Assembly: GCA_900239685.1 (NCBI GenBank)
Contig: OENT01000933.1
Location: 1-64,000 of the forward strand
DNA: 64,000 nt
Source of the DNA: Rotaria macrura
Taxonomy: Eukaryota; Rotifera; Eurotatoria; Philodinida; Philodinidae
Direction: 5' to 3'
Shown here: in pieces, positions 21,401 to 34,604 of the stretch
Layout of the letters: every line of letters begins with the position of its first letter
Position numbering within the stretch: position 1 is the stretch's first letter
Notes under the pieces: model-generated
What the model was told of the DNA's origin: nothing
The model's input: the letters and a program-made list of their open reading frames with translations, nothing else
Databases searched by the model: none
Position numbers and translations under genes: made by a program

Positions 21401-24400
21401 TTTAGCATAATATGAATGTTTCTTTCAATCAAAAAGCAATGAATCAATATTCAATGAAAAATTGATAATAGTAGTTTTCAGAAGAATTTTATGCAATAAG
21501 CTTACTGATGAAACTGGTTCGCCTCGCCGATTCTATTCATGATTTTCTTTTCTTTATTTGAAAATTAACAATTGTGCTAATATTTGAATGAAGAAGTGGA
21601 ATGATAAATAATATCGCACTAGATTGAGATTCTTCATGTAAAAAATATGATGTGATTTTCATTCAAAACAAAACTGTATACAGGCAAATCGAAGAAAGAC
21701 GACAAATGAAAGACTCGAGTAAAGTGTGATAGTTCAGTCCTATATAAAGATATGACAATGAATAGTGAAAAACTAGGACTCTGACAGTCAACTCAACAAT
21801 GAATCAACACTAGTCACTAACGTGCACGCTCTACCGAAAACAAATGCTAGTAGATCTGAGAATGATAGCGTTGGACACGACAAGTAATCACACATTGACA
21901 GCTTCTTTTTTATCAATAGTTTTCAAGGTTGAAGCAGAACTGTAGCCGATTGGCTGACCGAAGTTTTCCTCTACCGACCTATTCCAGACTTTTTTCAAAA
22001 TGTCGATCGTACAAGTATTTATTTCAATCATGCTTCATAGCATCACTTTAACAGTGACACAAAAACCTAAAGCATAGTATCTCTAATGATTTAGAAGCAA
22101 ACATGACTCATTGGAACGTTGATATATGCCCTATAGTTCGAAAGCTATGAACTATGACTTGTGCCACTTTTCCAGATAGTCCAGTATCAGTACCGACCTG
22201 TGGAAAACCCTATCGGCTAGAGCTCTAGATTGAAGACATCAACTACATTTGCCTGTACCACACTCCCGTTCAAATCCTCATAAAATTTCAATTCCTGGAG
22301 ATTTTACCTGCTCGAAAAGAAGATTTCCATCGACACGATATCGCCAAAACTCATGAAAATGTGCTGTGGTAGAAATGAATCATTCCATCACGTCTTATTT
22401 TGACTTTACAGATGAATTTCGGTAGTTAGAAACATATCGAGATTCCACTTTCTAGCAAATAGAATGTCAGAGAACACGTATATCACGGTAATGACTGGCT
22501 ATTGACTTTCGGTCATTGTCAAGAGTTACATTTTGGTACAAGGTTCACTAGCATGAAATCAGACGATTTATACCCAACGAGCGCTCATTTTGGACTAGCA
22601 CGTAATTTTCCTAGTTAATCCTGCTGGAGAAATTAAAATTACGAGCACGAACATTTAGTACGACTGAATTTATCTATTTGGTAAACAGAAAATTTTTGCA
22701 AAATTTATATACTAAAAAATAGTGTAAAAATTAATAGATCTAATTTCCAATACTTATTTCGATCCCAACGATTTATTGTATCGATAAGATATTTTATTCA
22801 GCTGAAAATCAAGCAAACAAGAATATATGATACACGTTCACTTGTCTATAATATTAATTATACTATCAAGCAATGATGACTTATTTTTTATTCAATGTTT
22901 TTAGCGACGGTACAAGATAAATGTTTGAGAAGTTCATTCGTATCATGAAAAACATTTTTCGTTGCCTATCATACCATAAGAAGACCAACAACTTCCAACA
23001 TAAAAAACTCAATGTCTTTTACAATTTTTATACTTTATTGACAAATAAATATGTTGGCTTATATTCGAGCTACCGAGAATGTACGAATGTAAGTATAAAA
23101 TCTTGTATTTTGACCAGACTAGCAACTTCATCTTTCTTGAAAATAAACAAGAATTCACGATGAAATACTTCGTTTAACGTATTCATGGAGAGAAAATGAT
23201 GAAATTGATTACATTTGTTCTAGAACGTTTGTCCAAATATCTCCAGAATAAAGTAGTTTTGTTAGTATTGAAAGTCTTGGGTGCCTCTTAGTATTCAATA
23301 TGTACTTCATCAAAACATATGAACCTTACCCTATAGTCAAGAGTTGATTTCAAGCTGAACATAAAATCTATGTCAGTAATCGTATAAAACTCTACATTGT
23401 AATTTATCCTAAAAAGGATCAGTAAATTATGAAAGTCCATGAGACGAGCAAGCTGATTGGCCGTGTTTACTTTTTGATCTTTTCACGAATAAATGATAAG
23501 TTCAATTTTCTTCTTAAATTAGTTTAAGTTTCTGTCACACGACAAGATGCTAATCGTATTATGTGTACGTCAAGAGAACATTAATTTTTCTACTAATCAC
23601 AATCGCTAACAATTGCTTTCCATTTATTCACTATTAGACAATGAAATGAGATTGTTTCTGCATCATCGTGTCATACTTTCAATTTTCATCAATCAACTTT
23701 TTCTCTTTATATGAAGTTCATTTTAATGAAAAATTTCTTTCTTGTTGTTCATAAATTTGCTATTTCATTTTCATTCACAGCTAGAAAAATCAAGAGATGT
23801 TCACTGAACACGGACTGACAGGTGCAACAGCAGTTTATCAATGATATGCAAAACTAATGCTTGTTTTCATATATTTAGGTTCTAATACAAAATCGAGTAC
23901 AATGTTCAGTGGTCTTTGGTGGCGAATGTATGCACTTAGATTTTAATGTTAAACGAAAAACATGTACCATATTTTCCAGTTTCTTATTTCACAACCTTAT
24001 TAAAGCTGTACTCTTGTAAAAAGATTGTAGAAACCGTATGATAGTGGGTTTCTGTGCACAGAGCCGATAATGCGCCAAAGATGAAATACCGACTATAAAC
24101 GCCTTGATAAATCTTTATTTCATTTTATTGTACTTTCAGAAGCGTATACAGGTGAAGATTTTAAAGTTGGTGTTATATCTTAATTGATGAATGATTTAGT
24201 TGAAGAAAACAAAAAGACTTTTATACTTGCTATTAAAAAATATCATGTGTTAATCGATTTCTTTAGCAAGACAGGGAGAAGGCTCTACTTCAATATAGTT
24301 ACTGTTAATATAGGGAGCATACTGTTTGAAGATTGATTATCTAAGGTACATATATTCCATTGGAAAATGTTGTGCAAAAAAATAATGATAAATTCGTCAT

Positions 24401-24658
24401 ATTCAAAAGAAAAACTTATAGAATCACAAGTCTGTTTTCCTTACTCACTGAATCTAGGCATTTCTTTTATTCTCTATTGATTGTTGATAAAATTTTTCTT
24501 TTCTCCACAAACTTACATTTTATGACTCGGCATTTATGAGAAAATAGTTGCAACTAAAGAATGAAAAAAACGAACCTTCGACTATATAAATCTGCACATG
24601 GGAGTAAAAATGTGCGAATCAGAATAATATTTTCAACTTCCATTCGCCTTTGACAATC
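18460..24658. other. 6.2-kb spacer with a few protein-like scraps
   Basis: No intact gene. A 53-codon frame at 20767-20925 (MQTYDLSTFTSLLAQL..., TAA) follows a possible acceptor (ACTAG before 20759) and looks protein-like, but I cannot name it. On the minus strand around 22000-22400 there are short open stretches between stops that may be an old coding relic. A perfect short palindrome (ACTATGAGTCTCATAGT) lies near 21105. Otherwise the DNA is plain AT-rich spacer. Confidence 0.4.
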
Positions 24659-26640
24659 ATGAATCAAGATGAAAAATCAACAGCTGAATATGAGAATTTG
24701 TTATTATCACTGGCTAGTCAAGGAGAAACTATTTTATTAGAGAGTCATTTATCAGCAATAACAAACCCTAGTCGATATTTGAATCATTTATACAATGAGA
24801 AATATTCGCAAAAATGTACTCTTATGATACTAGCATATTTAAATGGACATAGAGATGTAATACGTATGTTACTTCATCAATACAAACCAGATTTGGAAGT
24901 ATTGAATAATGTGCTGCTTGAAGATTCAAATACAAATCGAAACATTTGTTTAGATGTTACAATTCTGTGGGTGGCTACATCTACCAATGATTTCGAAATA
25001 GTAAAACTACTTGTCGAGCATGGAGCTAACGTGAATCATCAAACTAAAACGAAATCTACACCACTGCGTGGTGCTTGCTACAATGGCAATATAGACATGG
25101 CCCGTTATTTGATAGAAAACGGTGCTGATCAACATATTGCGAAAGAAAACAATGATACGAATCTAATGGTTAGTGTGCACAAGAAGCATTTAGGCATGGT
25201 AACTTATCTGGTGGACGAGTTGAATAGTGATGTAAATGAATGTGATAATAATGGTCGTTCATCACTTTACGATGCTGTCATTTGTGGATCAACTGAACTA
25301 GTGGAGTTTCTACTAAGTCGAGGGGCTCGTAACTTTCGAGCTATTGTCGATCAAATGTCACCGTTAATGTGGGCAGCGGAGAAAAAACAATCAGATCTTG
25401 TAGAAATTATTTCTTCCCACTGTCCAATATTGGAAAGGATCGAAGCTAAAGAACTGCTTGGTAGTGCATTTGCATTTAGTTATCATGATGGTCACACCCT
25501 TGATCGATCATTTGAACATTTTTATCTAGCACTTGAACTCAGAGAGAAACACAATCTTTCCAAAACGATAAAGTCAACTACTAATCCAATATTCGATAAT
25601 CCACATGAGTGTCAAACGATCGATCAATTAAAACAAATACGTTCAAATTCGGATAAGTTGTATACTGAAGCTCTACTAGTGCGTGAACGTTTGCTTGGTC
25701 CAACTAATCGAGAATATCATTATTCACTGTGTTATCGTGGTGCTATTCTAGCTGACAAAGGACAACACGAGAAGGCAGTAGCTTATTGGATGTATGAATT
25801 TGCTTTGCGTCAAGAGTATTCGATTCCAATAGAATCGAAGCATTTAAGACGATTTGCATCACTTTTTAGTGACATGTTAAATAAAACAAAATTCATACCG
25901 ATCGAAGATTTGCTTAAGATAATGAAATCGACAATGAAAGAGCTCGACCATGACAAGCAAAATTTCGATGAAAATTTGTCTACTCTACTTTTTCTAATCA
26001 CAATTATGAGTAAGGTATAATGCTTTTTACTTGTATTTGGTATTTTCTGATATATCAATAACATTTTTTTTCTAGTTTTTAGCAGCAAAAGTTATTTCAA
26101 CAGTAGATTATAGAGTAGTTTTTGATCTTGTTCGCTCTATTTGCTCTCGTCATTATACCGAATTGAGTTCGGGAAAGTCATTATTACATCTCACATTCGA
26201 TACTAATACATGCATCAATGATTTCCATATTAAGTTTAATTGCAAGTGCGTTTTTCATCATTGGTAACCTAGTATAACCTTTGTGTTTTAGATATCCATG
26301 CTTGCAAACAACTCACATGCTTTTGCAATGTGGTGCTTCTTTGGATGCATTCGATGACATGCGAAATACACCGATGCATATACTTGCTTCTAGTAGAGTG
26401 AATTGCGATGAATCTATTATATTAAATATTTTATGTGATGTTGGTGCTCATCTCGATTTTGTCAATGCCTCAGGACACATACCTATCGATTTGGCAACTA
26501 TTCCAGAGATGAAACAACTACTAAAAAGTAGAATGAAGCTTAGCTTGAAATGCTTATGTGCACGTTTGATTCGAAAGAATAACGTAACTTTTCATGATGT
26601 TATTTCTGTTTCACTTATGAATTTCGTTGAAAAACATTGA
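24659..26640 (+). CDS. FEM1: FEM1 family protein, CUL2 ubiquitin-ligase substrate receptor
   Basis: Three exons: 24659-26014, 26076-26245, 26292-26640, with introns of 61 and 46 nt, all in phase; 624 residues, close to the ~620-670 usual for FEM1. I chose ATG 24659 because it is the first ATG in frame. Residues ~40-250 are ankyrin repeats (VKLLVEHGANVNHQT, STPLRGACYNGNIDMARYL, VEFLLSRGA). Residues ~255-430 are the TPR-like helical part, with the family signatures EALLVRERLLGP and YRGAILADKG. Exon 3 carries the second ankyrin pair (MLLQCGASLDAFDD, GAHLDFVNASGHIPIDLA) and the C-terminal VHL-box (SLKCLCARLIRKN... to FVEKH) that binds Elongin C and CUL2. Known FEM1 proteins recognise C-terminal degrons such as Arg/C-end. 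All parts of the family architecture are present and it looks functional. Confidence 0.93.
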
Positions 26641-28443
26641 TTATTAAAGATAATGAATAGTAGGATGTGGATGTGGGCAATTGTGGCCATTGGTGTGGAG
26701 GATGTGGTTGAGATTATAAGTGTAAGTATGATTAAGAATTTTGTCGTGTTGCAAGTACCAGTTAGAAATTGAATCGCATGCATTCGAGCCCAAACCCACA
26801 CTCAAAAGAACACCGAATCCCAAGCGCTCATACTGTTAGCTTCTATACGTACAGAACAAACGGACAAGCAGTCTCACTAGCGTTATGTGATAAAACGAGA
26901 AAAAAAGATGATTTTCAAGGATCTCGAACGCATGCCGTCGACTATCTTTACGGATGTCCTAACCAGTTAGACTACAAAAACATATTTGATCATCATTTAA
27001 TGCCATCGTATATAATCGTTGATGGTAACACACGCCCACGCACACTAAATTATGTGTAAATAACAGTACAGCGAAATAAAGGATAGATTGTTTCTTTACT
27101 ACTAAAGTATTTATTTTATTATGGCACTTTGATAAACTGGAGGAGTATTGCTACGACCATCCTCGGTGTACGATGTTCACTACATTACTCCATCGCTTTA
27201 GTTTTGTTCATTTCATAAAGAACACATGCTTATGCAAGAGAGAGGAAACTAGGGAGAAGAAAGGGTAGGATGGCCAAGGAAGTTACTGTCCGTCATGAGG
27301 TTAGAGGACCTAGCTTCATAGTGACCGATTTTTCTACCATCAATTAACTGCTAGAAGATGCACACACGTCGTGACCTTATTAATGGCACCAACGGGACCA
27401 CAATATGATGTCAAAATCAATCAATAAGTAGTGAAGGATTTTAGTATGTTAACATACCTTCAGTTAGTGTTATTCAAATCAGACTTCATTTGGTGAGTGT
27501 GAGTTTTTTACCTAGTATATCTTGTTTGCTTCTTCATTTCGAAATAATGTGTAATTTTTCATATGGGAAATTGCAATTTATTTTCCAATACAAGTTATAT
27601 CACTTCGTAATGGGAAAATGCCATGCTGTCGCTATCAGTTATGATAGATCAAAGGAAAAATGTCTTTTTCATCCCTTCTTGAATAAATAGAAATCTTTGA
27701 AAGAGTTGAAGTCAAAGTATTACTAACTATTGAAAACACAATACTTGCTTTTCCCTTAACGATTACAGTAGTATAAATAGGAGAGATACTCATCGATCAT
27801 CTCTATCCATCTAGTGTCGTTCCGTAAAATCCGAAAAGTAAGCATTGAAGATACATGTGAGTGTTTGATCATGGCGTCTTTTTCAATACTATACCCACAA
27901 TCTCCGTCTACGCCGACACTCCCATCCATAATCAAAACTTTATTGTGTGTATGCTAGCGCAAGAGAAGTTTGAGTTAGATTGGTAACTGCAGCTTCGAAG
28001 ATCATAAATTTAGAAATTTTCTTTCGAAACTTTGCAACTCTACCGCTCTATTCCTAAATGAATTTTGTTTTGATTATAGAGTTCACCTTGATAGGAAAAT
28101 AAACTAGCCATATTTGAGTCTATAGTGATCTAGGTGTCCTTAGAGCTCCCCATGTATACCTGTTATTGTTCGTTCAAATTACTTCTTTTATTCAGATTTA
28201 ACTTGATTCAATCTTCTCGAACAGCGACTAAAAAAAATACAATACCGGGACATACCATTGCTTGTGGAGGTGAAGCTTGTCCGTTCTGTAAAAGATGCTG
28301 TTCTGAAACATGCAACTTCCAAATAAATAGAGCTAGCTTGACGTTCGGTGGTAATCTGAATAAAAGCTCTAATCTACTGGTTCCAGTTTTGGGTATTGTC
28401 TTGAGTTTTGTTTCTGGCCTTCATGTGAAATGTCCATTCTGAC
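26641..28443. other. 1.8-kb spacer, doubtful small frames
   Basis: No supported gene. A frame at 28134-28442 contains a Cys-rich stretch (CGGEACPFCKRCCSETC) after a possible acceptor (TTCAG) near 28196. It stops right at the target duplication of the adjacent 3.15-kb element, so it may be an interrupted exon, but I cannot identify it. A 96-codon frame at 26769-27059 also has no recognisable feature. AATAAA near 27073 is a possible poly(A) signal. Confidence 0.35.
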
Positions 28444-31400
28444 AAGGGTTGTCACTTTATATTTATTGATCTTTATATTAAAGAGTAAATATATATATAT
28501 AATTTATATTTGAGAAATAAAGATAAATCAAATCTTTATATTTATAAAACATACATAGAGCAATTGTTTATTTTTGAAAAACTAAGTAAGAAAAAATAAA
28601 GATAAATGTATGAATTTTTCTATTGGCGCGAGGGAAACAAATTCGGCCTAATAACTGGATACGTTTACTGGAAGATACGTATTCATTATATACATTTCGT
28701 TGATCGCAAAATCGAATACACTGAATAAGAATGTTTAAAAACCAAGAATAAACTCATTAGTCTATTTTATCACCTATTTTTGTTGAAACAAGATGTCTTC
28801 ATCGTGTTACTAAGTTCCGGATTAATGACAATGTTTAGATAAATTCATACTAACTATTCTTTTTGTTCCATCGTTTATATTTTCATAAAGGACTCATCAA
28901 AATTTATTTGGGATCTTGATCACAAAGAGTATTTTATTCTCTCGATACAGTTTTGATCAAGGTTCACACGACGGCCTACTTTTCTTTTCCGTAGTTTAAT
29001 AATTTTTTCTTGGCAGGGACAACGAAATCTGCAAGTCACCATTTAACTCAATGACATTTCTAACTTTATTGCAGGGAAATACTAACTATCGCTGAAAAAA
29101 CTTTTAAATTCATATCTTTCTTTTTTACTTGATTGATATCTTGTAAACAAGAAATTACGATTGTCTTAAGCATTATGCTCAATGAAAGACCAAGACTACT
29201 CATTCTAATGAAATGAACATATATATATATATATGATTCGTATCTTTTCTTCCCCATTAGACATCATCTATTTCATATATACTTGAGATAAAAGTTATTG
29301 TATGACTGCACTTTTGTTAGATTAGTATGAACTATAATAGTAATTTATATCTATATATACTGTTCTTTATAAACAAATTTATTATATTTACTCTTATGTT
29401 AGAATGAAGCGATCGAAAAGGGTTCATTCAACATAAATATGATATGCACGTACTTCTGGCTACCCGAGCATGGTGATATATCTAGCAACAGACCGGAGAA
29501 CAATAGGCTTTGGTCAAATCAATCACTACCTGTAGAGTTCTAGAAGAATTTTCAATTAATCAATGTTGCGGCAATCACCGATTGCTGATTATTCGAACAC
29601 GGTGACCTTTCGCATAACTTTCCCCTACTGAGGAAAAGTCTGATTGAGGAATAATCTAAAAACAATCCACTATACAGCAATATACGAGCTACCCTCTGTG
29701 CTCGATAACTCAATTTTTTTACGTAATAATACTGTTTTGGCAGTTCATGCACACCTCCATAAGCTCCTATCGGTGAGACTTATGCAACTTTATTTTTGTT
29801 GCTATCTTATTCGCATCAGTAACCATCTCTGGATAAGTAATAGACTAAAATCTATTTACTAGAGCATATAGCTTCATATCAGAGACACGGGAATACAAAT
29901 AGAAGATGGGCAGGAGAACATAAGAGAAAAATTCATTGGAACACTTAAGGAGTGTGAACTCATGGATGGTGGTAGATGGTAAACCATAGAACAACAGTTA
30001 CACCTCTTTTCTAAGCATGATACACTTTACGTTTTTATGAATACTGTGAAGTGTTAATCAATTACCCATGAGTTGTTATATTAAGCTTATCTGAACAAGG
30101 CATGACTCATTATGATGTTAATCATCAAATATCTCCATTTAAATCTCCTGAATCGTAATACAATCTGTGAAATCATATAGTATTAGGTCGAAAAAGTTTA
30201 TCTAAAAGTAGCACTAAAAGAGTATGTAGTATCTCGATTGATTCGGTGATTCGAAAAAAATATCGAGAGCTAATCTCTTCCATGGTGCTGTCATGACATC
30301 AAAAGTTATATCAAAGATAAGATGAGAAAAAATATTTATTCCTCTACACTGAAAACAAAAATGGTCACATTACCGAAATTAAAAAGATTTCGTAGAAGGT
30401 ACGAAACTTGAAAAGGTTCCGAATTGATTGCAAAAATCGTAACCCTTTAAAGGTTTCGGGCAAAAGTACAAAACCCATGAAAAAGATTACTAGACATTGG
30501 TAAGCCTTTTTGGTGATTTTGTATCAATGTGCGACACCTTTGAAAGGGTTCCGAATTTTGCAACGAACTCGAAACCATTTTTTTCAGTTTAAAAACAGTA
30601 ATCGATATGGCGACGTTAAAAAATATTTACAGAGGTTCATGGAAACTTCTCTCAGATCTAAAAAAAAAGGATTGATAACGTATATCAAGTTCTTCAATAC
30701 TTAAATTCTTCAATATTTGAATGGAAAAAAACCAAATCAAACGATTAAATGAATGTTTCACATGAGCTGATGAAAGTAAAGAAGTGAAATTCTATATGAT
30801 TATATGAAAGGCAATCCTTTTGTTACTTTTTGCTTTGAAACTTCAGATTTTAAAATTTACTTTGCACTTTAAAAGAACGTAGTTGATTGCATTGAAAAAT
30901 CACTACTGTAAGTACTTGGTGAATACTACACGAAGACGCCAACGGCGTAACATTTTTCGATGTTTTTCTTCATCGCTGCCCTACATCGGATATCTAAGGG
31001 TCATATGAATATAACTACCTTATCTATGTATTCTCAAACTTATCATAAAAGAGGGCTTAAATTTGATTAGCTTGAGATTCATATGATATTTTCCATGAAG
31101 CGATTTTCATATGTGTAAGGATGGCATAGAATCCAATTTTGAAAGTTTCTGATGGCATCAAAAATTATTGTAAGATAGAAGATCCACTCTAAAAATCGAT
31201 TGATTCTGTCATCCAAGAGTTTTTTCCACCATTCGTCAATTAGGAATCAGTGAATTCATAAGAGAGTTTTGGATTTTTTGTCACATTGCATATTTATTTA
31301 CAACCTTCTCTTGAAAAAACAAACATTTGCATGTTAGAAACAGCTTCTACTTTGTATATTCTTCTATCATAGTCTGAATGCATTTCCCTCTCACCAATAG

Positions 31401-31597
31401 AAAAATTCATACATTTATCTTTATATTTTCTTGCTTAGTTTTTCAAAAATAAAGCATTGCTTTATCTTTATTTTATAAATATAAAGATCATATTTATTTT
31501 TGCTTTTTAAATATGTAGATTTGATTTATCTGTATTTTTCAGATATAAAGATTGCATTTATATTTATAAAATAAAGTAAAGATAAAGTAACACCCTA
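28444..31597. mobile_element. 3.15-kb element with ~200-bp terminal inverted repeats (hAT-like)
   Basis: The left repeat (28444-28638) and right repeat (31382-31597) are inverted copies. Shared inner parts include TTTTTGAAAAACTAAG and AAAGATAAATGTATGAATTT, and the outer ends are AAGGGTTGTCACTTTA and TAGGGTGTTACTTTA. Flanks ATTCTGAC (28436-28443) and ATGCTGAC (31598-31605) match at 7 of 8 bases and fit the hAT pattern nTnnnnAn. The TAGGG end also resembles hAT termini. The interior has no transposase frame that I can recognise, only short frames, an AT microsatellite at ~29220-29234 and a nested MITE. It is a non-autonomous or heavily decayed element. An alternative reading is two inverted MITEs that happen to flank this stretch. 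Confidence 0.6.
30347..30589. mobile_element. Nested MITE with TA target duplication (mariner/Tc1-like)
   Basis: About 243 bp inside the larger element. Ends: CACTGAAAACAAAAATGGT at the left and ACCATTTTTTTCAGTT at the right. Both sides are flanked by TA (30345-30346 and 30590-30591), as for Tc1/mariner insertions. The interior repeats GGTTCCGAATT and CCTTTAAAGG-type motifs in both orientations and has no coding capacity. Confidence 0.6.
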
Positions 31598-31605
31598 ATG
31601 CTGAC

Positions 31606-33929
31606 GGCACCATTTCGTTGGCATGTACTTGTAGAATTTTTATCTAACTCTGACTTCTAAATGACTGTGTGTTTCATCGAATTGTCAATAAATATTGAAA
31701 ACAATAGCTCATGATGCCACGACAACCCGAATTCATTAATCCGCTTCACATGTTTCTAGTGCAAGACGCTAGTCAATGCTGAAAAAGTGGCACGTAACGT
31801 CTATTATGCTGATGTCGCATGCAAATGATGTGAGACGTACGTTTGTGTAGCATAGAGACAGGTTTGACCAGTTTCGTGTTTTCTCAAGAGACTCACCATA
31901 CCTACTTTAGGGCCTAAAGTTTAGGCACTGCATCATCGTTGAAAAACATTTTTCAAATGAACTGCAAAGTGTTCCTCGAATTCGAATTATTCTAAAATAT
32001 TATGAAAAGCACAGATATCTTTATTCAGTAGTGTTTATTAGATGAAGACAACTACGACCACTTGGATAAACGTATGTGTGTGTGGGTTTCTCATAAAAAT
32101 GCAGAAAGGAAAAATAGTCAAGAGAAAAATGTCGAAAAGGAAGACTGACAAATAATATCTACATGAAAAACCGGCCGCGCGTGTTTAATACAGGTACAAC
32201 TGTGAATCGTTAAGAACATCTTTTTATGGCACTCACATACATTTTCGAAGAAAATAGTGAGTGGAAGTTTAAGTGTGAGATTTCTTATCTTCTTCCCTCA
32301 TAAGGGGTACTGATGTCCCCCCTCCCCCAGGGGATTACCAATGCCTTCCCCCGTAACAGACATAGCCCTGGTTACAGACGTCCACTACCCCTCCCCCTGC
32401 CCCTCATTACAGACCATAGAAACCAGTGAATGAATCCATTACAGACATAGCAACCAGCATTCTATTATTGTCATATATTACAACATTTTTTGCCGCCTCT
32501 TCCAATGTTCATAATAAGAAAAATGTTAAATTAAGAAAAATCAACGACGAAAAATGGAAATTAATGAGTGAATAGCAACAATGCAAATGAAAAATAGGGG
32601 CGCCTATCAGAGAAAGACGATACGAAAAATTTCGTCATATTACATTTTCTGTGTTTTCTATGAGCACACGAAGCTATAGATATGTGAGTTCCACATTCTA
32701 TAGCCCCAACGGGGCTGCGCTTACAAGCTTTTTTTTTAAAATAAGAGTTACTGTTAGCATTCTAACAGTAATCAAGTATAGATAAGGGAAAACCAAAATG
32801 GATATTGTGGATTGAAGTGTTCATGTGTAAGCGTGCATGTTTGGATTTTTGTGACCATACGTAGTTACTGAAGTGAATTTGTATGTTTTATTGTCAGTGA
32901 TTATACATATTGGCACTAAACGATGATCAAATGATCGGTGTGCATTTGGATGTGGGTTTGAGTTCGAGTGCAAGCGATTCAATTCCTGAGTGGTACGTTT
33001 ACCACGGCAAAGTCCACCCTATACCTACACTGACACCAAAAAGTTATGCGATATCACTAGTACATAGCAGCATTATCATGATCGAAGATTTCCTGTTGAT
33101 TCGTCAATGACTTAAGTCTGGTTTCTGAATAGAATAACTGGAAGTCTACCTGTATAGAATGTAAAGTACCCAGCCGAAAGTAGGACGTCTTCTTCCAGTG
33201 ATTTTCGATGTTTTTCTACGGAAATTGGACTTTTGATGTTGAACTGTGACGAAGCTGATTAGAAAGTCAATGATTTTAAGGAAAGTTTTAGATTTCTCGA
33301 ATAATCTAGGGGGATTTGTTCTTATTCCGAATGAATTTTACACGGAATCTATGTGTATTACAGGGAGTTTCCGGGTACTTTCCGAAGCTTCCCGGCAGGA
33401 TTCTCACTGTTTATAAACTACTCTTGGTTCTCGTAAATAGGGGTATGATTAAGCTTTCCGATGCGATAAATTTCCCACATTAGAGATAGTGCTTCGAAGT
33501 TCCTACTTTTCTCTCGCAGATTCTCACAAGAAAGATAACAAAACCTGCAGTAAGACATCGTTAAGTCATCGGAAACGAGTCGGACAAACAGGTCGAAATC
33601 GATGCCCTGGTAGATTCCAAGAAAAGAAGCTGAATGTTGAAAAAAATCATCGTTGATGATCCAGTTACACGGAAGCTTTGAGGATCAGTTAACACAATCG
33701 ATGACGAAAGAATCATACGTGCCGGAGTGGAAAATGTTTTTTTGCATCATTTTTGCTATTTATTATCTATTGCATAGATTGCTTTTTTGCGGTCTAGTAT
33801 AGTTTAATGAATATTTGAATAAATAGTCAGAGATTAATTCCCATTCATCATGATAAATCAATTCATTTATATCTACGTCATGTTTGAAAACAAAGATCTG
33901 TGATTCTTGCTTTTTTCGGAGTTAAATTT
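31606..33929. other. Spacer with low-complexity DNA
   Basis: No gene supported. It contains the repeat at 32300-32460 (separate entry) and a small perfect hairpin AGCCCCaacGGGGCT at 32702-32716. A 66-codon frame at 32910-33110 has no features. The rest is AT-rich spacer. Confidence 0.4.
32300..32460. repeat. C-rich stretch with degenerate TTACAGACATAG repeats
   Basis: CCCCCCTCCCCC and CCCCTCCCCCTGCCCC runs alternate with four degenerate copies of (T)TACAGAC(A/C)ATAG(c)AACCAG, at about 32356, 32373, 32410 and 32440. Strand asymmetry is strong (C on the plus strand, G on the minus) in a region otherwise near 30% G+C. It looks like a short minisatellite. Confidence 0.5.
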
Positions 33930-34070
33930 AGGGATTGTGATAGGGTGATCGTATCCTCACGACCCCTCCTCAAGACAATGTTTCCGATTTCTCTCAGCAA
34001 AAATGTACGAAAAACAGTTCATAAGTACCTAGAATACATCTCAAAATGTGTTCTTCGCTGATGATCACAT
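33930..34070 (+). repeat. SINE-like dispersed repeat, copy 1
   Basis: Shares an ordered set of blocks with the copy near 63600: TGTGAT-GGTGA-TATCC, GTTTCcGATTT, ACGAAAAAC, GTACCT and the nearly identical ATCTCAAAATGTGTTCTT followed by GC-TGATGATC. The A-box part is eroded here. It sits immediately left of the large foldback element. Confidence 0.5.
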
Positions 34071-34111
34071 ATACACACATACTTTTTGTTTTGTAGTCTG
34101 GTAGGTCATAG

Positions 34112-34604
34112 ATTTGTGATAAACAGTAACAGTTCCCTCCTCCTTTTTTTATCTTTAATTATATGGTTGCGTTTCGATGTTTGAATAACTTCATCGTCAG
34201 ACAATAGTTAAAATACAATATTATGTTTATCCATATTTTCATATGTAATTCATATGATCTTTGTCAAAACGATGAAGGAACGGAGAAAAAGAAACGTCAA
34301 GAAAACAAAAGAAAAACTGATAGTGGATCGGTAGAGATAAAGGATAACAAGTGTTCATTCTTTTCAGGAACACAGTCTTCCGATCCACTATCTATTTCTT
34401 TTCTTTTCTTGACGTTTCTTCTATTTCGTTTCTTCGCCGATTGGACAGAGATCATATGATTTAGATCTGAATATATGAATAAATATAATGCTGTATTTTA
34501 ACTATTAGCTGAAGAAGACGTTGCTCAACGTCGACGCGTTACTGTATTATTAAAAATAAAAACAAGGAAAAGAAAACTATTACTATTTGTTACAGAAAAC
34601 CCTT
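34112..34604. mobile_element. Long foldback element (~0.5 kb)
   Basis: Nested inverted arms around a centre near 34357. Inner arms: AGAAACGTCAAGAAAA / TTTTCTTGACGTTTCTT and GATAGTGGATCGG / CCGATCCACTATC. Middle: CATATGATCT / AGATCATATG. Outer: AATAGTTAAAATACA / TGTATTTTAACTATT, then ATCTTTAATTATA against TATTATTAAAAATA. Pairing fades near 34112 and 34604. Arm differences are mostly C/T or G/A, which keeps G-U pairing possible in RNA. No open frame of interest and no obvious target duplication. Confidence 0.6.

Noticed and set aside
27145-27200. GCTACGACCATCC, reminiscent of the start of 5S rRNA
   Set aside because: Similarity ends after about 13 bases and no 5S internal control region follows.
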